Positions 45,966-58,811 of a stretch of DNA of 64,000 nt are shown here, piece after piece. A program made the translations under genes and the position numbers. The DNA is from Humulus lupulus (lineage: Eukaryota > Streptophyta > Magnoliopsida > Rosales > Cannabaceae): contig NC_084796.1 in the NCBI RefSeq assembly GCF_963169125.1, positions 85,829,888 to 85,893,887 on the forward strand, in the 5' to 3' direction. Numbering within the stretch: the first letter of the stretch is position 1; every line of letters starts with the position of its first letter. A model generated the notes under the pieces. The model was not told where the DNA came from and searched no databases. It saw only the letters and a program-made list of their open reading frames with translations.

Positions 45966-48344
45966 TGTAGCATCCCAAATTTGTTAATAAGGCTTAGGTC
46001 CTTGATTAGCATGCCAGGAGGGAATTAATTGATTTAATTATGCTAATATGTGAATTTAATGATTATGTGATTAGAAATGCATGTTTAGGTGAATTAAATA
46101 TGCATGTGGGCCCCATCTGGCTATTAGGGGCATATCTATAATTTTATCTCGTTGAGGGAATAAATGTGATATATGTGTATATTGTGATTGATACCACGAA
46201 AGAGTGGTGATATATTTTTTATTCACAATCCGAGACTGTCCCACGAAGAAGTTTAGTTAAATAGTCACATCGGGGTCGAATACCAGGCTTGGGAGAAGCC
46301 TAGGGGTATTTTGGGAATATAATATGTGTTCGGGAATTACTAGGTAATGGGTAGTAATTTAGAAATTATTTGGTTATGTTGGGATTAAATGGGGATTTAT
46401 AGGGACACTCGAGGAATTAACGGGGTGTGGCAAATGACGAGATTGCCCTTGGAGGCATTAAAGGGTTTAGGATAGACATAGGGGTGTTTTGGCCATTAGG
46501 CAGCTAGAAAAGACTTAGGCAGGTGACGGGCTATGAGAAAACATCATAATTAAGTAAAAAAAAATAAACAGAACTCTTCCTAAGTCTCTTTCTCTATCTC
46601 TCTCAGTTCTCTCTTCCTCTCATTGTTGCTTGGTGGCTGATGAACTTTGGGGGCCTTAGACTAAGGAAAATTGAAGGAGTGGATTTGCTAAAGCTTGAGG
46701 ATTAGCTCAGGGTGAAGATATTTGTAAGGTAAGAGTTTAAATTTACGTTGTTTCTACTTAATTCTGCTGGGAATCGTAAATTGCATGTGAGCTGAATTTT
46801 GGTTTGATTTTGATTATTTGGAGAGGTTATGAAGTTGTTGATGGGATGGTTAGGATGCTTAGGTTGTATGGAGAGGGAATATGGGCTTAACTCTGGGATT
46901 AATTAATTATTGGGGTATGAATTTGGGGTTTAATCTCGAGGAAAAATGCAGAGAAGAGGTTGAATTTCTGGGTTTGGGAGCTTGGGCCACGACCCTGTTC
47001 TTCAGGCGTCGCAACCCATGTGCTCAAAGAGGTTGGAGAAGCCTATGAGTTGCCTAGGCACATCGCAGCTCTAGAGGGCCCGACTCGGCCCGTGTCCTCC
47101 AGCAGGGAGGGCTTTGCCCTCTGACTAGTAGTGGGTCGCAGCCCCTAAATGGAAAGAAAGGGGGAAAATGAGGTTTTTAGCTCGGGAAATTGAATGTTAA
47201 GGCTCCAGAAGGACTCTACTACCAGGTTTAGTAGAATCCAAGGACCTGAAGGCTAGATTAATATTTTGAAGTTATTTATTGGTTTAAGGATTGATGGATG
47301 GTTATTATGAATGTGTTGTGACTAGGTTTTCAACGAGGCTTGGATTAGGGGACTGTGCTCGGCATCGCATTGGCTTATCAGTTCGGGACACATGTAAGAA
47401 AATTTGTGTACTCGTACAGTAGGGCACGACCCCATGGTTTGTATTTTAGGGCGCGGCCCTTGTCACGTCCTATAAAATCTGTTAACATAATTTGCGGAAA
47501 ACATAACCATTTTCTAAAATAATGTAACTGAAAATCTATATAAAAAAATACTTTTCAAAACATACAATAGTTCGAAAGTATGCGCATACTTAAAAGTGAA
47601 TTATGGTGCCATAATTTTAAAAACATTCAAGGAGCCTAAAATAAACTATTAGTTATCATATGGGTTATAATCCCCAAAATGTAAATTCCCAAAAGGTCGG
47701 TCCACATGTACATCCTCGCAGATAAACTCCAGTGCTCACTAATCCACTTTTCCTTCGAGCTTACCTATAACACGAAACAACTAGGTAAGTGAAACACTTA
47801 GTAAGAATAACTTAACAAACATAACCACATAAATAGAGCAAGAACTTAACTAAATGTGACTAGGCAGATAATCAACTAAGAATAGGGTTCTGATGAAACC
47901 GAACCCTAACATACAATTTAAGAACGTGCGAACATCCTGGCAAACTTATGGTCATGTCTCGTAACAAAAATTTATAACCTGAAGGTACACCTGCACGCAT
48001 AAAATCCCAGAGCATACATATAGTCTTAACTGGTAACATACTTACTTACTTACTCAGTCGTATCATAACATACATACTTACTTAGTCATTCGTATCATAT
48101 CATACATACTTACTTAGGGTTCCGGAGGAGCCTTCAACATAGCTTAACATATCTCAACATATCTTAGCATAGCTTATCATATCGTAATACATCTTCACAT
48201 ATCTTACCATAGCGGCGACGGGTGTAAACTAGTTACACCGGTTACCCAGACTCGTAGAGGAATTCGGCATACTTTCTTAGCCATAGAGATTTGATTATGA
48301 AATTAACTTACTTATGTGTCACGGAGTTTAACCGGACTTTTATG

Positions 48345-48760
48345 TCACTTAGCCACACATGCATCTGTGGAAAACCAGACTTCTTACATATCGCGATGGC
48401 CAACCGACTTAGCCACACAGGCATCGGTGGTGAACCGAACTTCTTACATATTGCGATGGCCAACTGACTTAACCACATAAGCATCGATGGAGAACCAAAC
48501 TTCTTACCTATCGTGATGGCCAACTGACTTAGCCACACAGGCATCGGTGGTGAACCGGACTTCTTACATATTGTGATGGCCAACGGACTTAGCCACACAG
48601 GCATCGGTGGCGAACCCTGTGTGGCAAACCGAACTTCATACATATCACGATAGCCAACCGACTTAGCCACACAGGCATCGGTGGTGAACCAGACTTCTTA
48701 CATATCGCGATGGCCAACCAACTTAGCCACATAGGAATCGGTGGCGAACCAGACCCTTAA
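48345..48760. repeat. 60-bp tandem array in the nested solo LTR
   Basis: About seven units of the same 60-bp repeat seen at 14600-14970, one with a short internal duplication near 48612 (CGAACCCTGTGTGGC). The reverse strand is open for 120 codons as a by-product. Confidence 0.88.
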
Positions 48761-48971
48761 CTTATAAAATGGTAAAAAATCAACTTTTCGATAAGGTTCA
48801 AAATTACTATCTTTCAGTTTTTAGGGAAACTTAAAAAATTTATTTCTCTTAAACCGTAACACATTTTTTTCTCAAATTTTACAAGAGTCTTTGTACACAT
48901 CTTAACTAATTCCCTTCAAAATTTTATAATTTTTTTGGGATTGCAAAACCCATTCGAATTTTTAAAGCAAT

Positions 48972-49368
48972 CTGGGCAGTGCCTGCTGCCCAGAAGTTTT
49001 TCCCCATTTTTATGGTAAATTAGAAAATTTATTTCTCTTACACTGTAGCCCAGTTATTTCTAAAATTTTACAGAAATCTTTATACATGTCTAAATTAGTT
49101 TCTTAAAAAATTTCATAATTTTTGGAGTAATAAAACTCAACCAAATGTTTAAAGCCATCTGGGCAGTGCTTGCTGCCCAGGAGTTTTGTTTCTAGATTCT
49201 AGGGCAAACTTTGAAAAATCATATCTCTTATACCTTAACATATTTTCCTTTAAAATTTCACAGTGACCCTTAAAATGTTTAAACTAACATATTACAAAAT
49301 TTCATAGCTTTTTTATTAGTAAATGCCATTTAAAAGTCAAAACAATCTGGGCAGTGCATGCTGCGCAG
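48972..49368. repeat. Three reiterated hairpins in the nested LTR
   Basis: Hairpins at 48972-48993, 49159-49180 and 49347-49368 have stems CTGGGCAG/CTGCCCAG (one mismatch in the last) and 6-base loops TGCCTG, TGCTTG and TGCATG. Confidence 0.8.
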
Positions 49369-51772
49369 AAATTTTCCAGATTTACATCAAGATGCCAAAA
49401 AGTTCATAACCTTGATTTGAAAACACCTTTTTTTTATTTTCAAAAGCCTAAACTCAAGCAATCATCTAGAACTATGAAAAGATATAAATTATTTCCACAA
49501 ACAGAGGTAGTAGGGTATGATCTGACCCGTTGAAAGTTAGACCACGAAAACTTGGCAGCATGCATTTTTACACATTCTAGCAAAACTAAACTCAACTAGC
49601 AAAACCCTAGCCACATGCATGCATGCAAATCAACCAATCTAACCCTCAAGCATAAAATAAACTTCAAAAACCAACAAAACAACCTATAAAACCAGATCTA
49701 ACATCAATAACAAAAAACAACTCAAAACCAACCAAAGATCTACCTTTGATGGTTCTAGCTTGGAGATGATAGTCCTTAGCTTGTCCAAACTTCCTTCTTG
49801 GATTCTATGCCCTCAAACCGAGCCCCATAGGTTTCACATGCAGATTTTTAAGAGAGTGTTAGAGTGGGAGATTTTAGATGGATGGAAAAACACAAAAACT
49901 CTAGAACCCTTACCTTTGTTTTCACTAGATCACCAAAAAGCTTCAACTTTGAGATCCTCCTAGAAAAACCTCCCTTGAACCCTAGAACACAAGATCCATG
50001 CCATGCATGGCTATTAGATCACATGCATGCATATTCCACCCCTTAGAGTTTCAGATTTGAAGAACAAAAGAAGTGAAATGGACAAGGTTTCGTACTTACT
50101 TCTTCACTAGTCTTCCCTTGAGCTCCTCCTTCCTTCAATGGAGAATGAGTGAACCAAGCTTGTGAAGAGAAGAGAAATGGAAGCCAAGGGGCTTAGGGCT
50201 TTTGGTTTTGTGAGTGTAGCATGGAAGAGAGAAAGTTTGTTTGAGTGGACAAAAATGATTTTTGAGGGAAGTGTGTAGTTTTGGTGAAAAAAGATTAAGG
50301 ACAAAAATGTGGAAGAGAACTAATCATTATGGTAGTCTCTTAACCTTCCCTAGGATATGTGTCATAAGACATTTGAGTGCATAGGCATAGCATAGCCGCC
50401 CGCCCTTCTCTCTCCTCCCTTGTGAAAAGACTTTTATGCCCTTGCCAAATTTTACCACACTTTAAAGCATTCAAGGACCCTTTGGTAATTTCACTTCTAA
50501 TTTCTAACCAAAATTTTACCCTTTTTAGTTTTTTTTAAATATCCCAAGCTAAAATTAATTAAATAATTGTGACCAAAAATAAATTTTGTCACATAATACA
50601 TAACTTTGGTAATTTACTCAAATTGACCAAAATGCCCTTAGGGGCTCGGGCAAGAATTTCCATTCTTAAACCCGGTCGATTGGCATTAAATCCTTAATCA
50701 ATTTTCTTAAATTTATTGGCTCAACTATAAAGTCTCAGTGTCAGAAAAAATTAATATTTGTATCCCATAGTATTTCCTATATAATTAATCCAAGATTTTT
50801 ACCCGATTAGGGTTTTTGGCCCGGTCCACGACCAAAGGTCTCAGTTTCTAAAAAAACTGCACTTACCACAGCATGGCAAGCATTCACACATCACAACTTC
50901 TTGTAACATAAAATGTTTACCTGACATAATACATAATACAAGGAATTAAAATACCCAAACTAGGGGTTTACCCGGTGCCCTAAATGCGGGGCGTTACAGA
51001 CCCATTGTTTATGCTTAATATATTTGTGGATATATGTGATTATTATGCTATGATATGCATGTTTGTGAGTGAATGGAAAAGGCCAAGAATGGCAAAGGCT
51101 AAGAATGGTGAATGCCGAGAATGGTGAAGGCCGAGAACGACAAGAAGCCAAGTACGGCAAGGGGTCGAGATCAGCCTTGAGCATGCTAAGTGCAAACCGC
51201 TAGGGCGAGACCCTCCTAGGGTGTTGTATCCACCCGCTCGGTGAAGACCGCGAACCCAGGGCCTGGTAAAGCGCCTGGGACAGCGTAGGCTGCTATGTGT
51301 TAGCGTGTTGGCTGATTTGCTATATACTGTTGAATGTTATGTGTTATGTTATACGTTGAGTTTTCTTGCTGGGCTTCGACTCACGGGTGCTCTATTGTGC
51401 AGGTAAGGGCAAGGGGAAGGTCGACCAACCATGAGTATGGATAGCGTGGAGCGACGGGTACATGTTCGACCTACCTGGCTGCCACGACCGAGGTTATTTT
51501 GGAGAAAGTACTGTAGTGAACCGCTTTGTCGCTTAGGTCAACCTTAATTGTATTTTTGAGTTGTAATATATTTTCTAAACAATATTTTGGGATCCCAAAT
51601 GTACAACTTTTTATGATTTCAATGAATGTCCAAATCTTTATAATTAATGTTACTAAACGAGTTTTTTTTCAACTTAGTCACACTTTTAACCTAAAACCTC
51701 GATTAGCAAGCTAATGGCACATTTTTAACTCACATAGTAGCGGCTTTAAGGAAGTAGGGCTTTGTAGAAACT

Positions 51773-52353
51773 GATATGGTTGTTGGTGACACTAGTGACG
51801 ATGACCCATTGTCTTTCAAACAGACAATGGCTAGCCCTGAAAACGAACTATGGCTCAAAGCCATGAAATAAGAAATGGATTCCATGTACTTAAATTCCTC
51901 CTAGGACCTTGTGGAAGCACCTAGTGACTTTAGGGCCATTAGGTGCAGGTGGATCTACAAGAAGAAACGAGGTGTTGATGGAAAGATTGAAAATTATAAA
52001 TCTCGATTAGTGGCAAAGGGTTATACCCAAAGAGAAGGTGTGGACTATGGGGAAACTTTTAGTCTGGTAGCCATGCTCAAGTCCATTCGCATCCTCCTAT
52101 CCATAACAGCCGCTCTCGACTATGAGATATGGCAAATGGACATCAAGACAACTTTTCTTAATGGGAAGCTTGACGAAGTCATTTATATGGATCAGCCAGA
52201 AGGATTTAAAGTAGCTGGACAATAAGGAAAAGTTTTCAAGTTGAATAGGTCCATTTATGGACTTAAGCAAGCTTCTCATTCCTGGAACCTTAGGTTTGAT
52301 GAGATAATCAAAACCTATGGCTTTGAACAAGATATTGATGAGGCTTGTGTTTA
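51773..52353 (+). pseudogene. Reverse transcriptase N-terminal half of copia B
   Basis: It carries IRCRWIYKKKRGVDGKIENY, then RLVAKGYTQREGVDY and IWQMDIKTTFLNGKLDE (first catalytic Asp), then IYGLKQASHSWNLRFDE. In-frame stops lie near 51868, 51902 and 52223. Confidence 0.88.
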
Positions 52354-52358
52354 CCAAC

Positions 52359-54422
52359 TATAATGCCCTACTACCCTAGATTTGTTACCATGTGGTTTTA
52401 AAATGTGTATTTGACTCACTAATCGAGGTGTTATACCCAAAAGTGTGATTAAATTAACGTAGAGACTTATTTAATAAAACTTCTATATAAAAGGTTTAAA
52501 CATTCATTAAGATCATAGAAAAGTTACATTGGGATCCCAAAATGTTGTTTACATATTTACAACTCAAAAGCCATTGTACAGTCGACATAGGCAACAAAAT
52601 CGGACGTTTACAATGCGTTCCTCAAAAGTACCCCAACTGTGGCGGCCAAGTAGGCCAAACATGTACGTACCGCTCCATGCCCTCAAACTCATGCTTATTC
52701 GGCCTTTCCCTTGCCCTTACCTGTACCATAGAGCACCCGTGAGCCAAGGCCCAACAAGAAAACTTCCCCAGCATAGCATATAACAATTTATTTCAATAAG
52801 TGCATAACTAAACAAACACAACAAACAATCCACAAGCATCCATTACAATTCACAACAGCGGCCTAAGTCGATCAAGGTGTGTTACCAGACACCAAGTCCA
52901 TAGTCCAAACTGAGCGAGTGAGTACGACACCCTTAAATGGCCCTACCATGGCGCTTGGCATTCAGCATGCCTATTGCCGATCTCGGCCCTTGCCGCTCAG
53001 TCACAAACACATATATGACATAATAGTTACAAACATTTACACATAACATTAAGCACAATACCAGCACAGATAATCGGGCCATGCCTTGCTCTACGTGCAC
53101 AGATAGTTTTCTTACCTGAACTCCACAAGCTCTGGGTAAACAGCATAGAAACAATCCTCGTCAAACGCCCGAATTAGCCCTAAGTCACAATAATATGGAA
53201 TCTCCATCAATCTTAGGTAAATAAAGTCTTGTAAACCTAGTTCTAGCCTCCGAGACCTCGAATTCTACTCAACTGGGTAGTAGAATCCTTCCTGAGCCCT
53301 TAGGTTTGAGTTACGATGACTCAAAACTTGTTTTGGTTATTTTTCTCAATTAGAGTCGCAGCTCAGCCCATAAGGCCATGGCGCGCAACAAGTCAGAGAG
53401 CTCAGGGCTCTCTTCTGGGAGACATGTGTCGCAGCGCTTGGGCCGTTTCAGAAACTGCCAAAGCCATTTCACATACACAGGCTGCGGCGCTTGAAGAACA
53501 GCGTCGCGGTTCGAACCCGAAACCCAGAAATTTCCCAGCGTCTTCAACCCAAAAATCCTCAAAATTTCTTAGCAAAACCCTCGTTTTCCCCAAAATCAAT
53601 CCCCAAACAAGTTCACAGCATCACATACAACATTTATAACCTATAAACTAGCTCAAAATTACCTTAAACCTCAAAATTCACACATAAGCTAAAACTTCAA
53701 AAAAAAATCCTTAACTATATGCATTAAAACTCAGAATTTAAGGATTGAATTCATACCTCGATTTTATAGAATGACCTCTAGATTTCTTGGCTCCAATTCC
53801 TAGCTCCAATTCCTCCCTTGATCCTCAAAAATCAGCTTCCTTTGACCTTGGGTTTCTGGTTTTCTCTAGGGAACCTCCAAAATGCCTAATTATGAAATTG
53901 GAGAGAAGGAAGGAAAAGGCCTAGAATGTACACAAGGTTCTTAGCCAAAACCCATCTATCCTCAAGCCAAATTACCTCTTTGCCCTTCCCTTTAATTAAA
54001 CTCCTATACTAACCTCAAGGGCATCCTAGTCTTTTACTATTTCTCTTGCAAAAATGTCATTTTCCCACTTAATTTCCCACCAATATCAACTACTCTCAAG
54101 TGCTACTAATAGTTACCCAAGATACCAAAATACCACTAATTACCAAATATCCCCACTTGCGGCTTTCCGCTAAAACCGCGTGATGGGATCCACCGATGTC
54201 GGGAACGCATAATACAATATAATCAACATACGTACCCTCAACGAGTTTAATTTTATGAAAATTCCCATGGTTACCAAACATGGGATTTTAAATGCAGTTA
54301 AATTCACATAATCACATTAACATTCATAATTAAACACATAATGCACTCATAATCAATTACGCCCCCTGGTACACTATCCAAAGCCGGAATTATCTTTCTT
54401 TTCAAATTTTTGGGACGTTACA
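52359..54422 (-). mobile_element. Solo LTR in copia B RT (2.06 kb)
   Basis: The plus strand reads TATAATGCCC at the left and GGGACGTTACA at the right. The minus strand therefore begins TGTAACGTCCC and ends GGGCATTATA. CCAAC flanks both sides (52354-52358 and 54423-54427). RT coding resumes immediately after. It is related to 45966-51767 in inverted orientation. A GC-rich islet lies at 53350-53520. The ORF at 53316-53639 is part of the LTR. Confidence 0.9.
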
Positions 54423-54427
54423 CCAAC

Positions 54428-55445
54428 TAAAGGCAAATTAAATAGTGGTAAACCTGGTTCTTTATGTAGATGATATCATACTCATTGGAAACAATGTTAA
54501 CAAATTATCAGATGTAAAGAATTAGCTGTGCACTCAATTCTAGATGAAGGATTTGGGTGAAGCGAGTTATGTTCTAGGTATCTAGATCATTAGGGATAGA
54601 AAGAACAAACTCTTAGCTCTATCTCAAGCAACTTATGTTGATAAAGTGCTTGAACGTTTTTCATTGACAAATTCCAAGAAAGGACGTTTACCATCCCGCC
54701 ATGGAATTCATCTTTCAAGAAGCAGTCTCCCCAAACTCCTGAATAGGAAGATGCAATCAGAAAAGTTCCTTACACATTTGCAGTTGGAAGTCCGATGTAT
54801 GCTATGTTGTGTACTAAACCAGATATATGCTATGTAGTGGGAGTAGTGAGCAAGTATCATTCACAAACCCAGGATCGAAACATTGGATATCAGTTAAGCA
54901 TATTCTGAAGTATTTAAGGCGAACTAGGGATTATATGTTAGTCTACAATGGTGGTATTTTGAACCCCGTAGGCTACACCGATTCAAATTTTCAGACTGAT
55001 GTCAATGACACGAAGTCTACTTCTGGAATGATGATTAGTATTGGGGTGGAGCTGTGATATGGAGAAGCGTAAAGCAGACCGCGATCTCATATTCCACCAT
55101 GGAGGTTGAGTACATATATGTGTCTAAAGCAACTAAGGAAATAGTTTGGATAAAGAAGTTCTATTCAGATCTTGGTGTTATTCCAAATATGGATAAACCG
55201 CTTGTGTTGTTTTGTGACTACACAGGATCGATAGACAACTCGAAATAACCTCAAAGTCACAAGAGAAGTAAGCATATAGAAAGGAAGTATCACATAATTC
55301 AAGAATATGTGGCTAGGGGAGATGTGAAGGTTATGAAGATTGCATCTGAAGACAATCTTACAGATCTGTTTACAAATACACTATCAAAAGCTACATTTGA
55401 TAAGCATATCAAGGAAATGAGATTAGTAGAATTAAGACATTAGTT
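54428..55445 (+). pseudogene. RT C-terminus and RNase H of copia B
   Basis: LVLYVDDIILIGNN (YVDD at 54463-54474) is intact, followed by MKDLGEASYVLGI, LSQATYVDKVLERF, and then the RNase H part with KYLRRTRDYMLVYNGG and YTDSNFQTDVNDTKSTSG. A later STMEVEYIYVSKATKEIVWI matches the RNase H segment around its catalytic Glu. Single-base shifts near 54830 and 55055 and several stops inactivate it. Confidence 0.88.
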
Positions 55446-55467
55446 TCAATTAGTGCAAGTGGGAGTT
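55446..55467 (+). other. Polypurine tract of copia B
   Basis: The purine-rich GCAAGTGGGAGT lies directly before the LTR start TGTTTGGC. Copia A has the parallel GCAAGTGGAAGA. Confidence 0.65.
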
Positions 55468-57305
55468 TGTTTGGCTTTTATGCCCTAATTAAAACTCAAT
55501 TTCTTTGTAATCTCATTTTATTATCAATAAAAGAATAGAAATCATTTTTGACTTGGTCAATCACTTTGCTCAAATGTTTTATTTTCATGATTATTTGTTT
55601 AATATAAAATTTTATTAAATCTCGAGCATATAGCTAATTATATTTATAGTGACATAATCAAAGTGGAATATAAATATGATTATATGTTCAAAAAGAATTT
55701 AGTCCTAAGATTAGTCAGTGCATAGGATTTATCTGACATGTCAATCTACGGTATGATCTACTTACACATTGTAGTGTTATGTTCTTTTCAGAACATTAGC
55801 AAAGTAGATAAGATCGGTGTATTTGTTACATCGGACTGGACCGATATTGACTTTAGATAGATAAGTAAACATATCGTTATTATCTATTCTAGTCATATTA
55901 TATAGTTGACCATATGTCAATTCAATCTTAATTCTCAGTGGTTAGTATTCTAACTGATTGTATTATTTGAGTTCTTTGACTTGTTCGTTACCAGCTTACC
56001 CTATGAACTAGCCCATACTTACATCTTGGGAACTCGGTAGTATAATTGAGTGGGAGTGTTAATCATAGATATGAACATCCATAGCTTCTGATGAAGAAGT
56101 GAAACGATAGTTTCCTTTTAGTTTAGTTCGATGTGCTAAATGATAGATATCTCATTTTCGTAATTAATATTAGTTTACTGAAATATCATTTACAAGGAAC
56201 TAAGTGTTTTAAGGATAAAATATAATGAGGTGTAGAACGGTATTTTAGTCTCATCTCATTGTAGACCGTCTATAGAGGATTGAGTGATAATTATGGTTGT
56301 AACAATAGATAACTAATAACGTATATATATATATTTCTTATAGAGCCTTCTATGAATTCAAGAGTTGAATTCTGAGTCTTTAGTGGAGTCACGAGAAATT
56401 AATAAGTTAGTAAATCTATTTATTAAATTTATGATAACTTATTGGAGCTTGATTTCATAGGCCCATGGTCCCCACAATATATTGGATAAAATCATCTAGA
56501 TAGTCTCAATTAATTGATTTAATCATCAATTAGAATTATCAAAGTTGACCAGGTCAATTTTGGATAATTTCATAGAGTTATGCAATTTAGAGAAGAAAAT
56601 AGATTTTAGGGAAGATTTATTAATTAAGACAAAATAGTATCTAAATTAATAAATAAGTTTAAATTATAAATAATTAATTTGATAAAGGATTTAAATAATT
56701 ATTTAATTAATTAATCAATAGAAAATAATACGAGCCTTGAATTTAAGTCCAACAGGCTTAAAATTAAATGATAAATTTCATGGGCCTATAGCCCATGAGA
56801 ATTTCGACCTAAGAGCTAAATTTACCTATTATTTTACCGATCTTTAAATTCAATAAGTGACCTAATTGAGCCTATAAAATGAATGTTAAGTGAGAGTTGA
56901 AAAAAGAAGAACAAAACATCTAGTTTTTGATACTCTAGGGATTTAGGCTCTCTCTACAACAAAAGTAATTTTCTAAGCCTCTGTATTCTCTTCCCTTCTA
57001 CTCTCAGCATCTATCTCATGTGTTGAGAATTTCCCACTCTATTCTAAGTGATGCTAAGGATACTGTGGGAGACTGTGAAGAAATTTGAAGATCGGTTAAG
57101 TTTATACCCTACGACAAAAAGGATAAAAGGGTTAGAGAAACTAAAGGAATAACTTATTCATTATGCTGCATATAATGTAAGTATTCTTATCATTATCTCT
57201 GTTTAATTCAATTGTAGAAACAGGCTCTAGGTTTTCTTATATTAATTTGTTTAATATATGATTTACATGAAAATAAATAAGATTATGTATAAGTAATTCC
57301 CAACA
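55468..57305 (+). repeat. 3' LTR of copia B
   Basis: It begins TGTTTGGCTTTTATGCCC and ends TAATTCCCAACA (TGTT…AACA, 1838 bp). It is AT-rich. No partner LTR is recognisable upstream of gag, so its boundaries rest on the termini and the preceding polypurine tract. Confidence 0.75.
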
Positions 57306-58756
57306 GTTATCCTATATTAAAAAATGATAAATAGGTTGAGTTTGTTTGTTTTCTTTTATCTATGCATTTCCTTACAATGTAATAACAAATTCAATCACCT
57401 ACAACAAAAGAATTGGGTCTGATATTTTGGATGATTTGTTCATGTTATGTTATGTTTATTTCATATATACATTTTAATGTTTTTGTTTGCATTTTCGAAA
57501 TGCAATGTCAATACTATAGTAAGACTTTTTATTTGTTGTAAATTTGACCCATAGCGTTTATAAAATATTTTGTAATATTTTATAAAATGTTATATCTTTT
57601 ACTTTTAGGGTAATAAAATAAAAATAATATCAAAATGTTATATCAAAACACTTAAATATATTGTTTTTTCTTCGTGTAAAAATTTGTATTGATACTTGAC
57701 ATGATGTTACATGTAAAGATGAAAGCCAGTAATATAAAAATTGAACACATTCATTAATTGAAACCAGTCTACTTGAATAATATTAGATAATTTTTACAGT
57801 TAAAAAAAACCATGAAACACACCAACACATGCTTGGAAAAACAACAAAGTATTTGACATAACGAGACATCTCATGTTCCTACTTCAAATGAAATCTGCAA
57901 AGTCCATGCATAATTGCTTTGTTAAAATCACACATCATTGTTTAAAATTTACATGTAATACTGCTTATGTTCCTCAAGATGTAATGCAGCTATTTAATTG
58001 TAGGTTCCTCACAAATTTTTCTTAATTTATCAAGACAAATGATATAGAACTTCTTACATGTCAGGGGTCAGTCCTTTACAAATTAAAGATATACAATTCA
58101 AATTTCAAATCCAATTCTAGTATAGATTATAGTCATGTATGCTTCATTTTTGTGTATTAGTCTTGTTACTGCAAATGCCAAGTGTAGAATGGTTTATAAG
58201 GTTCTAGACCATCCAAAACCAATAGCATGTGACCATATAATGCTTTTTTTATTATTATTAATATGATATAATCAAATCTGTTTTATGAATTTAAAACATA
58301 TAATAATGGATATTTTATAACATACATACAGTCCACTCTTTATCTTAAGTCAAATACCAAAGCCAAGCTATTTTTTCATTTATAAGTCATATTTTAAGAA
58401 CTAATTCTAGCCACCTAGTCAGGCTCATAGTTCCATCTTCACAGCCAATAGCAATACAAACTAATTAGCAAATAAAAAGTAATTGTTGATTTAATGAAGA
58501 AATAAAAAAGCCTTATGATTATTTCACCACTATATCAGCACATTTCTAATATAATTTTCTATTTCTTTAACTTATGCTTATTTATGGAATAACGAGACAT
58601 TTCTTAATCATTCTACTGATTATTGAGATCATTCAGTATCTTCAAGAAAAAGTACATAAACACGAGGGGTTGTATGATGTTTATCTTCTATTAATTATGT
58701 AATATTTGGTTACACTTGCAACCTCATGTTAACTGTTTCTTTTTCATTTGAACCAG
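57306..58756. other. AT-rich sequence, possible host intron
   Basis: No ORF or transposon domain seen. The right end has a pyrimidine-rich stretch and acceptor (TTTCTTTTTCATTTGAACCAG), as in a plant intron 3' end. Confidence 0.35.
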
Positions 58757-58808
58757 AGAAACAATCACAGGCTTGGGGAAGCTTTTGATCATTCTCCAGG
58801 CTTGAATG
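58757..58808 (+). CDS. Candidate host exon (52 bp)
   Basis: The segment is bounded by a polypyrimidine tract plus AG on the left and by G|GTATGT, a strong plant donor, on the right. It is open in the frame NNHRLGEAFDHSPGLNG. Composition is balanced, unlike the AT-rich left flank and the GC-rich LTR on the right. I do not recognise the protein. If real, element C sits in the following intron of a host gene on the plus strand. Confidence 0.3.
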
Positions 58809-58811
58809 GTA

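Larger units (their letters stand above)
47461..50998 (-). mobile_element. Nested solo LTR, second copy of the 13760 family
   Basis: It starts TGTCACGTCCTATAAAATCTG and ends GCGGGGCGTTACA, and aligns to 13760-17989. A block equivalent to about 14965-15747 is missing. The flanks are not a clean duplication (GGCCC at 47455-47459 against GACCC at 50999-51003, with a one-base offset at the left). Confidence 0.8.
45966..51767 (+). mobile_element. Solo LTR (about 2.26 kb net) in copia B pol, with nested solo LTR
   Basis: It begins TGTAGCATCCC and ends GTAGGGCTTTGTA. GAAAC flanks both sides (45961-45965 and 51768-51772). The pol reading frame continues directly across the insertion when one target copy is counted. 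The 3538-bp nested LTR (47461-50998) accounts for most of the length. It ends in TA rather than CA. A GC-rich islet lies at 46980-47150, and the segment GACTCACGGGTGCTC…GGTAAGGGCAAGGGG lies at 51370-51420. Confidence 0.88.
42700..57305 (+). mobile_element. Ty1/copia element B
   Basis: Gag, zinc knuckle, protease, integrase N-terminus, RT and RNase H follow in copia order, then a polypurine tract and 3' LTR. Two solo LTRs interrupt pol. In-frame stops are present throughout, and the integrase core has been deleted. The left boundary is uncertain because no 5' LTR is seen. Confidence 0.85.

Noticed and set aside
53316..53639. 107-codon ORF
   Set aside because: Inside the solo LTR at 52359-54422, over its GC-rich islet; the opposite strand is also open.
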